Assembly (NCBI GenBank): GCA_002900995.3
Contig: CM035311.1
Coordinates: forward strand, 1,798,001-1,862,000
DNA: 64,000 bases
Direction of reading: 5' to 3'
DNA from: Ganoderma boninense
Taxonomy: Eukaryota > Basidiomycota > Agaricomycetes > Polyporales > Polyporaceae
Shown: one piece after another, positions 1-11,700 of the stretch
Layout: each line of letters opens with the position of its first letter
Position numbering within the stretch: the stretch's first letter is position 1
Made by a program: the position numbers and the translations under genes
Notes under the pieces: model-generated
What the model was told of the DNA's origin: nothing
Databases searched by the model: none
What the model saw: the letters and a program-made list of their open reading frames with translations, nothing else

Positions 1-59
1 ATGCGTTTGAGCTCTGCGAGTTTTGCGAGCTTCTCCGCCTTGCTCTGCCGGCTTGACAT
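1..59 (-). CDS. 5' end of an unidentified gene, cut by the left edge
   Basis: The minus strand has an ATG at 57-59 followed by an open frame to the window edge that reads MSSRQSKAEKLAKLAELKR. The lysine/leucine-rich, probably helical start resembles the N-terminus of coiled-coil proteins such as dynein intermediate chains, but 19 residues are too few to assign a family. If real, it shares a 265-base divergent promoter with GRX5. Confidence 0.3.
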   Translation of the reverse strand, partial: MSSRQSKAEKLAKLAELKR

Positions 60-324
60 GCGCGTATCTTGCTGTGTGCGTGCTGAAATGCGTGCGTGGA
101 GGCTAATAACGAGAGCGAACAAAGGAGAAGGAGCTAAGTAGGTAAATGAAACGCGCTCAGTGCCGGCGACTCAGAGCGTGGCGCGCACGTGCTCGCTTCT
201 AAACCCTAACCTGGCTTCTTACAACCTTAACCGACCGAACGTCATCCCGAGGCTCTCACTCAGCATTCACCACGGCCATTTGTGCCGATAGTCCACCAGT
301 TGTGCTCTCACCGCTACCACCGTC

Positions 325-975
325 ATGTTCAGAACGGCCCTTCGCACTTCTGTACGTCGTCGTTGATGTCTTTGGTGGTCTGGGGTCATAACTAATCGAT
401 TTTCAGTTCTCCGCCCTCCGCGCACCAGCTCGCGTGCCAGCGGTCGCACTATCGTCTCCTTCCCTTTCGTTCGCGCGACGATACATCAGCCAAGAAGTGC
501 GTGCGAAGCTCCAGCAAGCGGTCGAGTCTACCCCTGTAGTGCTGTTCATGAAGGGCACCCCGGACGCTCCGCAATGTGGGTTCTCGAGGGCGGCGGTGCA
601 GGTGCTGGATATTCATGGCGTCCCGCCGGAGAAGATGAAAACGTTCGACGTGCTGGAGGATAGCGAGCTGAGGTCGAGCATCAAGGAATTCTCGTGCGTC
701 CACGTTTGCACTTATGCTTGAATGGCGTGTGGGTGGGATGCTGACGCGCGTTATGGGAACGCAGTGATTGGCCGACAATACCTCAGCTGTACGTGAACGG
801 CGAGTTTGTGGGTGGCTGCGATATCCTTCTGAACAGTGGGTACCTTTGCTTGTGCCGTGAGCACGGTGTATGGCTAACGAGGGCCACCGAAGTGCACCAA
901 TCTGGGGAACTCGACGACCTTCTTGTCAAGAACAACGTCATACCACCCGAGGAGGCTGAAAAGGGAGAAGCATGA
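325..975 (+). CDS. GRX5: Mitochondrial monothiol glutaredoxin, Grx5 type
   Basis: Four exons (325-351, 407-693, 765-835, 893-975) splice to 155 residues. The core carries the monothiol signature CGFS within [13 protein letters not shown], the upstream VVLFMKGTP strand, the [17 protein letters not shown] thioredoxin-fold segment and a C-terminal LL helix, all standard for single-domain Grx5. The Arg/Ala/Ser-rich first 40 residues ([16 protein letters not shown]) look like a mitochondrial presequence. Known role of the family: binds and transfers [2Fe-2S] clusters in the mitochondrial matrix after Isu1 scaffold assembly. All junctions are GT-AG and keep the frame. The start was chosen because it supplies the presequence through a 27-base first exon. 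Identification is secure. Confidence 0.95.
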
Positions 976-1186
976 AACTAGAGGCACTTCCCCCCCTTTC
1001 AATATATTGGAGGCGTGTCCCACATTATTCTATGACGCGGATAGAGTCGCATGCCAGGATGCGTCCACGTTGCACATGCACATTGTATCCATACGCCGTC
1101 TACTAATACGCACTGCGCCATGCACCCTTCCTTCAGGCGTGGGACGATGTATGCATGTAGGGCAAAGGAGCCTGAACCCTCCCCGT

Positions 1187-1801
1187 CTATTCTGGAGCAT
1201 ATTCGACGACACCACCAGCATCTATTCGACCTCTCCGCACCTTCTCACCCTTCGCGCGGAGTAAGTCCTCAACTGTCTTGAGTTTCCCATCTTCCGTACT
1301 CTCCTTGAACCACCCTAGGTGGTCCGCAATAAGATGTCTTGCCGATAGATCATTTAGCAAAAGAATGGAGACCGCAGCGGACGTAACGGCTCACCGATTC
1401 TTGCAGCCTGGGCATTGCACGAGGACGATCCCGGACGTATAGCTCCGCTTAGTGAACTGGTGCGTTGATCGATGCCCACAGCCTTCCACTGTGCATGTAA
1501 ATGTCATGGAAAGTTTGGGCTCAGGCGGCTCGAGTGTAATCCGGGTTTGGGTTTGGGGTGCGGATGCTCCGGATGCTTCTGAAGTGGACCCAGAAACTTG
1601 GTCTGCTGGGCGAGACGCGGGAGCGGAAGAATCGTCTCGAAGACGAGGAAGAGATGAGGAGAATGTTCGAGCGTTGTGGCGGACATCGGAGAACGCAATA
1701 CCACGGTAATGGAAAGGATGATGCACCATAGAAGACGATGGCTTTGGAGCGGCTAGGATGGGTTGCTGGAAGAGACGGAAAGCCTGACGGAGAGACGACA
1801 T
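1187..1801 (-). CDS. ZIM17: Mitochondrial DNL-type zinc finger protein, Zim17/Hep1
   Basis: Two exons (1801-1395 and 1337-1187) give 185 residues. The C-terminal half is a DNL zinc ribbon: TCTVEGCGHRSTHQFTK, then [21 protein letters not shown], with the CxxxxC and CxxC pairs and the DHLGWF motif that names the family (Asp-His-Leu in place of Asp-Asn-Leu). The N-terminus is Arg/Ser-rich without acids, as expected of a mitochondrial targeting sequence. Zim17 keeps mitochondrial Hsp70 (Ssc1) soluble and so supports protein import and Fe-S biogenesis. The intron 1338-1394 splits the codon for Arg after CKN. The gene diverges from ADE17, and its 3' end faces that of GRX5. Confidence 0.93.
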
Positions 1802-2299
1802 TGTGAAATGTTATGGTCAAGCCGCAGAGCCGTCGTTGTCAGGAAGAGAGAGGCCCCCTGGTAAGGTCGTAGTAGAGGCTGTAGTGGACACTGGACAGCG
1901 AGCAAACTGCCCCTTCCAGCTCGCGCTCGTCATCATTGAGGGTTTCACCAGAAGAATTGATGACCAAGACACGCCATCACGTGATGACACGTGCAACCAG
2001 GCGAGAAGCGCGCGAGGCTGGTGGCCAAGAATCAAGATTGCGCTTGCAGATCCCGGTCCTCCACGTTGACGAGAGCATGCACGAGGGACGCTCTCTGCCC
2101 TGCCCCCTCACAGGCAATGCAGGTTTCTCCTCTGGCAATAGAGAGGATCTAAGCACTATTCAGCACGTCCTCAGCTGGGGGTTAAGGACAAGCTACCTAT
2201 CGTGGTGCGATCTTCGATCGCGGCGATCGACGGAATGGCGAATTTTGAGTTCCACAGCTGAGCTCCTCCAACACCGGATCCACTTTCACCTCCATCGCC
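1802..2299. promoter_or_regulatory. Divergent intergenic region, ZIM17 / ADE17
   Basis: About 500 bases between two divergent start codons. It should hold both promoters and 5' UTRs. Open frames here are short and unlike known proteins. No convincing TATA box was seen. Confidence 0.5.
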
Positions 2300-4502
2300 A
2301 TGTCTCCTCCAATTGGTGCGCTCGTCTCGTGTCCTAGAATCAATCTAGTGTGCTGACATTCCGAAGCTTTACTGTCGGTCTACGACAAGACCAACCTCCT
2401 TGACCTCGCCAATGGGCTGCACGGCGCGGGCGTCCGTCTTCTCGGATCCGGCGGCACGGCTAAGAAAATCCGCGAGGCTGGTATTCCTATCGAGTGAGTC
2501 GCATCTTGTTCTGGAGGCGTACGGACGCGCATATACAAGGTCGACTATGCAGGGATGTCGCGGACATCACGAAGGCTCCGGAGATGCTTGGAGGAAGGGT
2601 GAAGACGCTACACCCTGCCGTGCACGGAGGTCAGTCAATTTCAATCCTTGGGAGCCTCGCGCCTAACCCCCAGTCCAGGTATCCTCGCGCGGTCCATTCC
2701 GTCCGATGAGGCCGACCTCAAGGCCCAGCAGATCTCCCCCATCTCCGTCGTCGTTTGCAACCTCTACCCATTCACGGACACCATCGCCAAGCCGGGGTGC
2801 TCGCTCGCCGACGCAGTCGAGGAGATCGACATTGGCGGTGTTACCCTCCTCCGCGCCGCGGCGAAGAACCACGAGCGCGTATCGATCCTCTCCGACCCGT
2901 CCGACTATGCAGAATTCCTTGCTGCATGGAAGGCGGGCAATGGCGACGTCGGCCAGGCTACACGGAGCAAGCTCGCGCTCAAGGCGTTTGAGCAAACCGC
3001 GGCATACGATGAGGCGATCAGCGGGTATTTCAGGGAGCAGTACGCGTCGAGCGACTTGCCTGCTGAGAAGCTGGCTGGGTCCGTTCAACGCATGGCTCTG
3101 CGGTACGGCGCAAACCCCCATCAGAAACCGGCCCAAGCGTTTGTGACGTCTGGCGCTCTGCCCTTCAAGGGTGAGCACGCATATTACACCAGCTTGCAAT
3201 TTGTCCCCTGACGCAGGTATTGAAGCACTCTGCGGTTCTCCTGGATACATCAATCTCCTCGATGCGCTCAATTCGTACGCGCTCGTCAAGGAACTTTCCG
3301 AAGCTTTGAACCTCCCTGCCGCTGCTTCCTTCAAGCACGTCTCTCCCGCTGGTGCAGCCGTTGGAGTCGAGCTTAATGATGTCGAGAAGAAGGTTTACGG
3401 TGTCGATGATCTCAAGGAGCCGCTTACTCCCCTTGCCTGCGCGTACGCGCGTGCTCGAGGTAGGCCACGAGCCGCGTTCTGGGTGGGGTTATACTGATGT
3501 TGCAGTGAAGGCGCGGATCGCATGTCATCCTTCGGCGATTTTATTGCCCTGTCTGCCCCTTGCGACCTCGCTACCGCGCGGATCATCTCTCGCGAGGTTT
3601 CTGACGGTATCATTGCGCCTGGCTACTCTAGTGAGGCGCTTGAGGTCCTCGCGAAGAAGAAGGGCGGCAAGTACTGCGTGCTTCAGGTCTGTGTCCTGCT
3701 TCAGTGCAACGCCTCTCGCTAACCGTGCATGCATACCTAGATTGATCCGGCGTACAAACCGTCTGACGTCGAGACCCGCCAGGTGTACGGCGTGTCCCTT
3801 CAGCAGCGTCGCAACGATGCAAAGATCGATGCTAATCTCTTCACCAATATTGTGACGAAGAACAAAGAGGTGGGTAAACCTCCGCGGATACTTTCCAGGC
3901 CCCAAACTGACTTTTGGCCTTGCATGTTCCTCACCCCTCTTGTCTTTTAGTTGACGAACCAGGCACTCACCGACCTCATCGTCGCCACCCTCGCACTAAA
4001 GTATACCCAGTCGAACAGCGTGGCGTACGCCTATCGCGGCGCCCTTGTAGGCATCGGCGCCGGCCAGCAGTCGCGCATCCACTGCACGCGTCTCGCAGGT
4101 ACCAAGGCCGATCTCTGGTGGCTCCGGCACCACGCGCGCGTGCTTGCGCTCCCGTTCAAGAAGGGCGTGAAGCGCCCCGAGAAGGCGAACGCGATCGACC
4201 TCTTCGTCGCGGGCGAGCCGCTCGAGGGCGCAGAGAAGGCGCAGTGGGAGGCGCTCTTCGAGACCGTCCCCGCTCCCCTGACGGAGGAGGAGCGGCGGGC
4301 GCACGCGGCGCAGCTCGACGGGGTGGCGTGCTCGAGCGACGCGTTCTTCCCGTTCCCGGACAACGTGCACCGCGCACGGCGGAGCGGGGTGCGGTACCTC
4401 GCGGCGCCGAGCGGGAGCGTCATGGACGCGGAGTGCGTGAAGGCCGCGGACGAGCACGGGATCGTGTTCGCGCACACGTCGTTGCGGCTGTTCCACCACT
4501 GA
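2300..4502 (+). CDS. ADE17: Bifunctional AICAR transformylase / IMP cyclohydrolase
   Basis: Eight exons (2300-2315, 2367-2493, 2553-2629, 2679-3170, 3217-3459, 3511-3686, 3741-3869, 3951-4502) give 603 residues, close to the 590-600 usual for the family. The N-terminal IMP cyclohydrolase domain includes [13 protein letters not shown] and [14 protein letters not shown]. The transformylase domain has [11 protein letters not shown] (catalytic Lys-His), [42 protein letters not shown] and the ending SSDAFFPF...LRLFHH. It catalyses the last two steps of de novo purine synthesis, AICAR to FAICAR to IMP, in the cytosol. The first exon is only 16 bases. The acceptor at 3509-3510 lies just past a second possible AG and is fixed by ARARGADRMSS conservation. 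Confidence 0.97.
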
Positions 4503-5434
4503 GTACTGGTGTGCGTGTGCGAGTCGGGTTCATGTTCATACAAGCAGGGTGTCAAAATGAGGGCCGGAACCGGCCCCAAAACAAAATGTGGTTGGACTCT
4601 TCTTGGGCCGGTCTCGTGTTCGACGAGGGGGGAGGAAGAGTGGTCGATCTGTAGGTAGAGAGCATCATACGAACATGTTGTACAATGTCTAGAACAGCAC
4701 GAGGAGATCGCATGTCGTTTTCCTGTCTTCTGCGGTTCTTCCTTTTGACTAACTCGCGTGTCGGGTACAATCCTGTGTAACTCAAACGATCGGGTCCTCT
4801 CTGGTGGTGTCCGAATACTAGCCAGGCCCAGAAAGAGGGAACGTGTATGCCTGATGGATCCAATCTCAATTTATCCGAGGTTTGGGGAGGGTTTCAGTTG
4901 AAGGCAAGCGAGAAATGCTCTTGCGCCTGGCAACATTTGTATTGGTGACTCGGGGATCAGAGTAACCGGTAGTACAAGTACAGCACGCTCCAGGAACGCG
5001 GACGCAGTGCCGTCATAGCGGCTTGCAGCAGATAGATATTACATGCAGACGACTTGACATGCGTGCACGAATGTGCAGGGGTACATGAGGAATAAGACGT
5101 AAATGCATGGCAAAGCGTGAGCACAGCAAAGCACCTTGATGGCAGACAGCGAGCAGTGGGAGAATGGATCTATGGACCTATGCAATAATATGGACAGTGA
5201 TCATGCGGGGGACGGGGGGGGGTCGTAACGTATGATGAGTGTGAGACGAGGACCGAAGCTTGAAAGGATGTGCCCCAAATATGCTGGTCCGACCGCCAGC
5301 GGGAGAAGCAAGCAAGCAAAAAAGATAGAAGGAACCAGCATAGTAATAGACGTGAGAGCCCCCCGCGCACGACGCACGGGTGATGACATGGCGGTTTCCG
5401 ACGCGAGTGCTCGGTCTCAGCGGGCTTACCGCTC
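4503..5434. other. Convergent intergenic region, no gene seen
   Basis: Lies between the ADE17 stop and the stop of the first FAD monooxygenase, so it should hold both 3' UTRs and terminators. Open frames are short and unlike proteins. A short G run is present near 5212-5220. Confidence 0.5.
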
Positions 5435-7398
5435 TCACGGAGAGAACGTAGTCATGCCAGAGAAGAAGTTCATCATGTTCGGCTGCTCGCGCGCGGTGGT
5501 GCTGAACCGGCCCCAGTTGACCCACCATTCCTCAGCCGCATCACCCGCGTCATACACGAAGATCTCCGCGATCTCCTCGAACTGGTTCTTGAGTGCGCCC
5601 TCGTCGCCCCAGTCGTCGTTCTTCGCGCGCATGTCTGAGTCGCGCTTCTCGGACTGGGGCCCATCCGGAAGTGTCACCATACGAGCGTTGGCAACGTCTG
5701 CGCCCTTGACGAGTTCGCACCTGCGCTGACGGAGCTCTTGGTAGGCGCCGAGGAATGAGGGGATCTGGTCCATGAGACTGAGATGAGAGAATAATGACCC
5801 AAAGACGACAGCGTCTTCGACGGCCATGCTGGGACCATGGGTCCCACCGGGCTAGCGTAGCTACATGCTCAGAGTAGTGCCAAGGAAAGGGTTAAGACAT
5901 TGGGTACTCACGAAGGAAGGGTGAGCAGCGTCGCCGAGTAAAACGATTCGCTCCGTGGCATCAACCCAGTCGTCGAATTTTCTGCGGACTTTCCATTGGG
6001 TACGGACTAAGTTCGTGGTCAGCTTGATGGCTTTCTGAACTCTGTCATCGGATACCCATGAACTTATTTGCCGGCGGAAAAAATGAAAGAAGACGTACGC
6101 TGTGCCATAAGCGAGTATGTTCAAGTTTTCAGTGGGATAAAGTTCCTCCCAATTCTCCTCTCCGCCCTGAGGGAGCCCGTCCAAGTCGTTCCAAGAATAT
6201 ATATGGAAGGCATACTGCTTTTTGGACGTCTGAAGGCCATAAGCATCCACTACGTCAGTGGAAATCGCAAGACAACGTACGCGGTGTGAGGAGCCTACCA
6301 CTGGGTGCCCTGAACACACACCCCTGGCATCAATAGCTGTATGTAGAGAGAAGAACGTGGAGGCACACACCGCACATGCTACGAGCCGGTCCCATGCCAA
6401 TCGCCCACTATTGCATCCTTCAGAACTTCACGAACTGAGCGTCACCGGATTACGAGACTCACCTCATCAGACAATATGAATGGTTTCAGGTCAGGATCCC
6501 CGACCATGTCTTCTGCATTGATAACCCCGGAATAGAGTGTCATGCCACCAGGCTCTGGGCAATCCTCCGCCTCCAGAACAACTTCCCGCACAAGACTTTT
6601 GCATCCGTCCGCGCCGACGATGATGTCCGTGGTAAGCACTTCTCCGCTGGCGAGTGTCACGCTGGGTCTGGGGTCCTCTTCTGTTCCCGGCTGCACGAGA
6701 GTCACCTCCTGGTGGAACTCGACCGTAGCCCCGGCTTCTGTAGCAAGCTTGTACAGTATGTCGATGATGTCCTTATGCTAATAACCAGTTCATCTATGGG
6801 TATATGCGCACGAAATCAGACGGGACACTCACGTGCATCAGGATGAAGTCGCCACCGGTTTCGGCCAATACAGCAGGCTGCCAGGCCAGGTAACCCACGA
6901 CCTCACCGTTCCGCACTATCATTCATTCATATATCAGGAGCAGAGACGGGATGGACGAGGGTCAAACGGAAAAACTCACGATTGAAAGACGGTGAACCAA
7001 TGCATCGTACAGATATCTTCTTGAGCTCTTCCTCACCGATCCACTGCCGGAGGATCTTGCTGAAGTTCGGAGTGACGCGGTGCCCGCCGCCTGGAATACT
7101 GAGGTCGTTCTTCTCGAGAACCTTGACCCGATGACCAGCTTTGCTGAGGACGTATGCGACTGCCAAGCCACCGATTCCTGCAAGGAGAACGATGTGAGTT
7201 AGGAAGTGGAAGCTCAGGATGTAGCCACCGCTAATCGGTCGTCAATCTGAAGGCAAAGCGATCGCAGAGGGGCGAAAAGGGGGCGAAAAGGACGCGAAGA
7301 GGGCGCATATAGGAACAAGATTTTAAATGGGAAGACTGACCTCCACCGATGACGATGAAGTCGATGGAGAGTTCGGCGGGGGAAGGTATGGCGGACAT
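5435..7398 (-). CDS. FAD-dependent monooxygenase, salicylate-hydroxylase-like, copy 1
   Basis: Nine exons (7398-7341, 7177-6980, 6915-6833, 6777-6463, 6407-6371, 6309-6299, 6229-6099, 6041-5912, 5851-5435) give 459 residues. It is a class A flavoprotein monooxygenase: FAD-binding VIGGGIGGLAVAYVLSKAG near residue 15, the DG motif GADGCKSLVR near 180, and the GD motif RIVLLGDAAHP near 310 followed by SMAVEDAVVFGSLFSHL. There is no signal peptide, so it should be cytosolic. Family members hydroxylate aromatic acids or related rings using NAD(P)H, FAD and O2; the substrate here cannot be read. Exon 6 is an 11-base microexon (Gly-His-Pro-Val) supported by alignment with the neighbouring copy, whose exon lengths match almost exactly. 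The start at 7398 gives MSAIPSPAELSIDFIVIGG. Confidence 0.9.
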
Positions 7399-8791
7399 CC
7401 GGGGGGAGTGATCAACGACGAAGGAGAGAAGAAGGTGGGATGCTTTATGTGAGAAGGCGAGGGAAGGGGCGAGGGGACATGCGAATGACCGGGCGAAAGG
7501 GGAGTGAGAAGAGGGCGTAGCGGTTGAATGCGGGCATCACGTATTATCGAGATGGAAGACGGGGAAGGAAAAGAGCGGCCATTACGGATGGCGCACGCAC
7601 GCAGCTGGGCTTTCTCATCGCTTGCGTCGGCTAGCACCACGGGAAGGAGGAGCCCCAGAAGGCAGGACGCCCAGAAACACGTCCAGACATAGCCAGACAT
7701 ACGCTCCAGCAAATGCCGTTGAAAGCCTCGGGGTTGGGCCCTTCAGATCGAATGCGGTCTTCCTTCACAGCTCCCTTGTCGACATTGTTATCGCCGTATC
7801 CCCTCGTCCACACGGACGACTCTGCGTCATTCGATGGAAGGCCACTTGGCGACCAGAAGCTCGCAGGCAGTCTCGATCAGGCTGTTTCATAATAGCAGGG
7901 AGCCGTTAGCTTGACGAAAGTACGTGGCAATTAGAAGCACGTACCATAGGGGTCTGCCTGGTGTTGCAGTTGCGGATAGCAACATAATGTGGGCGGTCGT
8001 GTAAGCCCTCCACACGAGGACCAGGAACAAAGCAAAGGGCCTCGAATTTCCTCGTCAACCTAAGGCGAGCCGCCCACGCTCCTCTCGCGGGAGAACGTTC
8101 CGATTATACCCCGATTCTGACTGATTGCCACAACTTGCCAGTTGTTTGTAGACCCAAATCCGACAGTACAACTCCGATAGTCAAAGGGAAGTACGTTGTC
8201 GTCAAAATAATCAGTCCAGGCACGCCGAGCCACTCCCAAAGGGAAGAACCTGAGACAAGAACGAGCTATGACAACATGCAGTACTATAGTGGCAGGAGAG
8301 AAGCCATAGTGGATACTGGGAAGGAAAGAGGGCATTGACACCACAAACTTGAACGAGCGACTAGGAGCCAACCGGGGATCGATGTAGAGACGAGCGAGCG
8401 AAATGGATAAAACATCCTGGACAGCGATGGCAGCAACATCGGGCCTTTTTACACGTAGAATGCAGTTGTATGTACTATGTGTGGGTCTATATGAGATAAC
8501 AGAGAAAAACAAGCGATGGGAAGAAGGTGACGCGAGGGAGCAAAATGGATGGATAGCAGGAAGATCGTGGAAAGAAGTAAGCAACGGAGATCATGAAGGG
8601 GGGTCATCACAGGAGAATGAGGCTGGGAGCGCGCCCTGGGCAGCCAGGCACACACGTAAACGAAGGGCCAGCCAGCGGCGACCTCAGGCGCAACGCCAGG
8701 CGGCCGCACACGCGCACTGGACCGGGTCGGGCGATGGCACACGCCCCCGCCGTCACCTGCGCACAGCACGCGCGAACACGCGTGGCCAGGC
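7399..8791. other. Spacer between the tandem FAD monooxygenases
   Basis: Holds the promoter of copy 1 (which reads leftward from 7398) and the 3' UTR of copy 2. The longest open frame, 8060-8584 minus, has no recognisable domain and is treated as chance. No repeat or TE signature was seen. Confidence 0.45.
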
Positions 8792-11700
8792 TCAGTCGTC
8801 GTCATGTACGACGACGCTCGAGAAACCGTTGAAGTCGACCACGTTCGGCTGCTCGCGCGCCGTCTGCGAGAAGCGGCCCCAGTTGACCCACCACTCCTCG
8901 GCCGCGTCGCCCGCATCGTAGAGGAAGATCTCGGCAATCTCCTCGAACTGCGCCTTGAGCGTGCCCTCGTCCCATTCGTCCTTGCGCCGGCGCATGTCCT
9001 CGTCGCGCGCGTCCGCATGCGCGCCGTCGGGCATCGACACCATCTGTGCGTTCCCGATGTCCGCGAGCTTGACGAGGTCGCAGCGTCGCTGGCGCAGCTC
9101 CTGGTACGCGTCGAGGAAGGATGGGATCTGGTCCATCATCCGGAGGTGCGAGAAGAGCGAGCCGAGGACCACGGCATCTTCGACGGCCATGCTTGCGCCG
9201 TGGGACCCACCAGGCTGAGTGTGCGGGGGGTGATGTCATCAGCGGGGCGCGCCCTCTCGATGACGGCGCGGTGGGAGACGTCCCAAAGGACGAGAAGACT
9301 CACGAAAGACGGGTGCGCGGCATCACCGAGCAGCACAATACGGCAGGTTCGGTCGACCCAATCGTCAATGCCATCCTTCCGGGACATGAACCTTGTTCGT
9401 ATAAGATGCGGGGCCATCTTGATCAGTCTCTGGACCCTGCTTGCAAAAGCATGCGATAGGTTAGACGTAAGAAATCGTAGAGGCGATCAGCGGCAAGTCA
9501 CGTACTTCGGCCCGTGGGTTTCGACATTGACCTTCTCGGTGGGGAACAGCTCGTCCCAGCTCTCCTCACCGCTCTGCTCCAGCCCGTCCAGATTATGCCA
9601 AGAATAGATGTGGAAGAAATATTCTTTCTTGGCGCGCTGGATGCAGGAACCGCAGAACCAACTGTCAAAAGCCATCGGAAACTTGTGACGGGAGGAACGC
9701 GTACCACGGGATGTCCTGGGAATCCCGTTCGATAAGCATGCGATCCAAGTTCGCCGTAGAGGAAAACACTTACCGCAAACACTTCGATGTGGACCCATCC
9801 AGATGGACCACTGAGACGGTTTCAAATCAGTGCCAATTTGCTAGTTTGTATGACACGCCGATCTCACCTCGTCGGACTTGGCGTATGAACAAAGTTCGGG
9901 GTCTTTTAGCATGTCCTCCGCGTTGACGACCCCGGTATACAATGTCATCCCCGCTGGCCTAGCGTTGTCTTCCTCCTCGAGCACAATGTCGCGTACTTGG
10001 CTTTTGAAGCCATCAGCTCCAATGAGAACGTCAGCCGTCAGGACGTCCCCGTTGGCCAATGTGACGCTGGGGTTCGGAATCTCGTCCGAGCCTTGGTGTA
10101 TTGACGTGACTTCTGTGTTGAGGCGGATCGTGGCACCAGCCTCAATAGCGAGTTTGTAGACCATCCGAATAATATCATCGTGCTGGGGTAGGACGGCTGT
10201 TCAGAGAGGCTAGCACGCGCGGGAAGAACGGCGCTGGCTTACGTGCATGAGTAGGAAGTCGCCTCCTGTCTCGGCCATTACTGCAGGTTTCCAATGCAAG
10301 TAGCCAACCGCCTCGCCCGTTCGTACTACCAACGGAAGAATGGTTAATGCTCGATCACGGACCAAGGGGGAAAAACGAATCAGCGCGAGATGAACCGGTC
10401 ACCAACAGGTTGTGGAAATTCGCCGGAGAGGACGGCGGATTCATAAACGCATGGAAGACATTCAGCGGAGATTCATCGAAGGGGAACCTAATTGCAGCCC
10501 TAGTGCGAGACGGCGTAGCTGAGACGGGAAGGTCCGTCAACTCTAAAGCGAATGGGCGCGCCGAAAACTTCTAGCGTGTGAGTGGGTTCGCAACACACCT
10601 GTCCATGTAATGTTCGGCCCGTGTTGCAAGTGAGCTGACAAAAGTGATACGCGCCGATTTTCAGGTAGAAAATGAAGGTACATCGAGCCGTAGGCAGACG
10701 GAGAGTGGACTCGGGTAATAATGCTTCTAGTCAGTTATCTCGGAAGCGCTTTCTTGGCTGCCAGACAAAATGCAGCTGACAGTGATCCCGACATAATCTG
10801 ACCAAAAGCAACATATGAAAGCGCAGCATTCCCGGCGCAAATGCTCTTCCCATGCTCTCCCAGACCTATTACGAATTCCGGGTAGAGCAACGTGTGCACC
10901 CTCAAAGGACGTCTGGGCATCCCAACAGCCCTCTCAGCAAGGTTGCAGTTCAGAAGAGCATGCGGTGCCGAACAGGTGGTAGAAACCCGATGCTTCCATT
11001 TCGCGGAGCCGTTTGACGTAGCATACGCCGCGGAGGATGCGAAGACGAGGGCGGCACCTTCGCTCCCGCACATGGGCAACTGAGACACCTGACGAAGAGC
11101 GCCGCAACCATATTCGCACTTGGTTTTTATGATACGGCAAAGACGCTTTCGAGGATGAGGATGGTAGGTGTGCACTTTCCCCGACCCCCGAGTCCTTTGC
11201 AGGGGATTATGGGAATATATGATGGAAAGCGCAAGGCAGCAGACAAAGAAACAATTGCAGGAATCAAATGAAGTGGAGATTGCAGAGTACCACAATATAG
11301 TCTGTGCTCATATGGAGCGTGTGTATGAGCGGTGGGCCCCGTTCAATCAATTTGGCACATGGAATTGGATAGCTATGCCAAATTGATTGGAAAAGGCCCT
11401 CCATGGCTCGATTGCGCTCATCCTGTGTGCCGCATAGAAAACACTCAGGCTATAATGCGCGCGGACTGGGAAAACAAATACACCGAAACACCGAAGGGAC
11501 TTACGATGATGAAATGGTGTACCAAGACACCGCGTTGATACCTTCATGAGTTCCTCCTCGCCAACCCATTGTCGAAGAATCTTGCTGAGGTTTGGAGGAA
11601 CGCGATGGCCGCCACCAGGGACATTCAGGTCGCGTCGTTCCAAGACGGTCACGCGATGTCCGGCCTTGCTGAGAACGTACGCTACGGCGAGACCGCCAAC

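Noticed and set aside
181..220. aaaccctaacc sequence considered as an internal telomeric repeat
   Set aside because: Only one partial copy of the unit; no tandem repeats follow.
4031..4579. 182-codon minus-strand frame opposite the last ADE17 exon
   Set aside because: It lies antisense to a conserved exon with high GC, which opens frames by composition; the plus-strand protein matches the AICAR transformylase end to end.
8060..8584. 174-codon minus-strand frame between the FAD monooxygenases
   Set aside because: No recognisable domain, no splice partners, and composition resembling non-coding sequence; it lies where the promoter and 3' UTR are expected.
10735..11295. 186-codon minus-strand frame within the enlarged intron, considered as a transposon or nested gene
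   Set aside because: No transposase, reverse transcriptase or other motif; low-complexity hydrophobic start without homology I can name.
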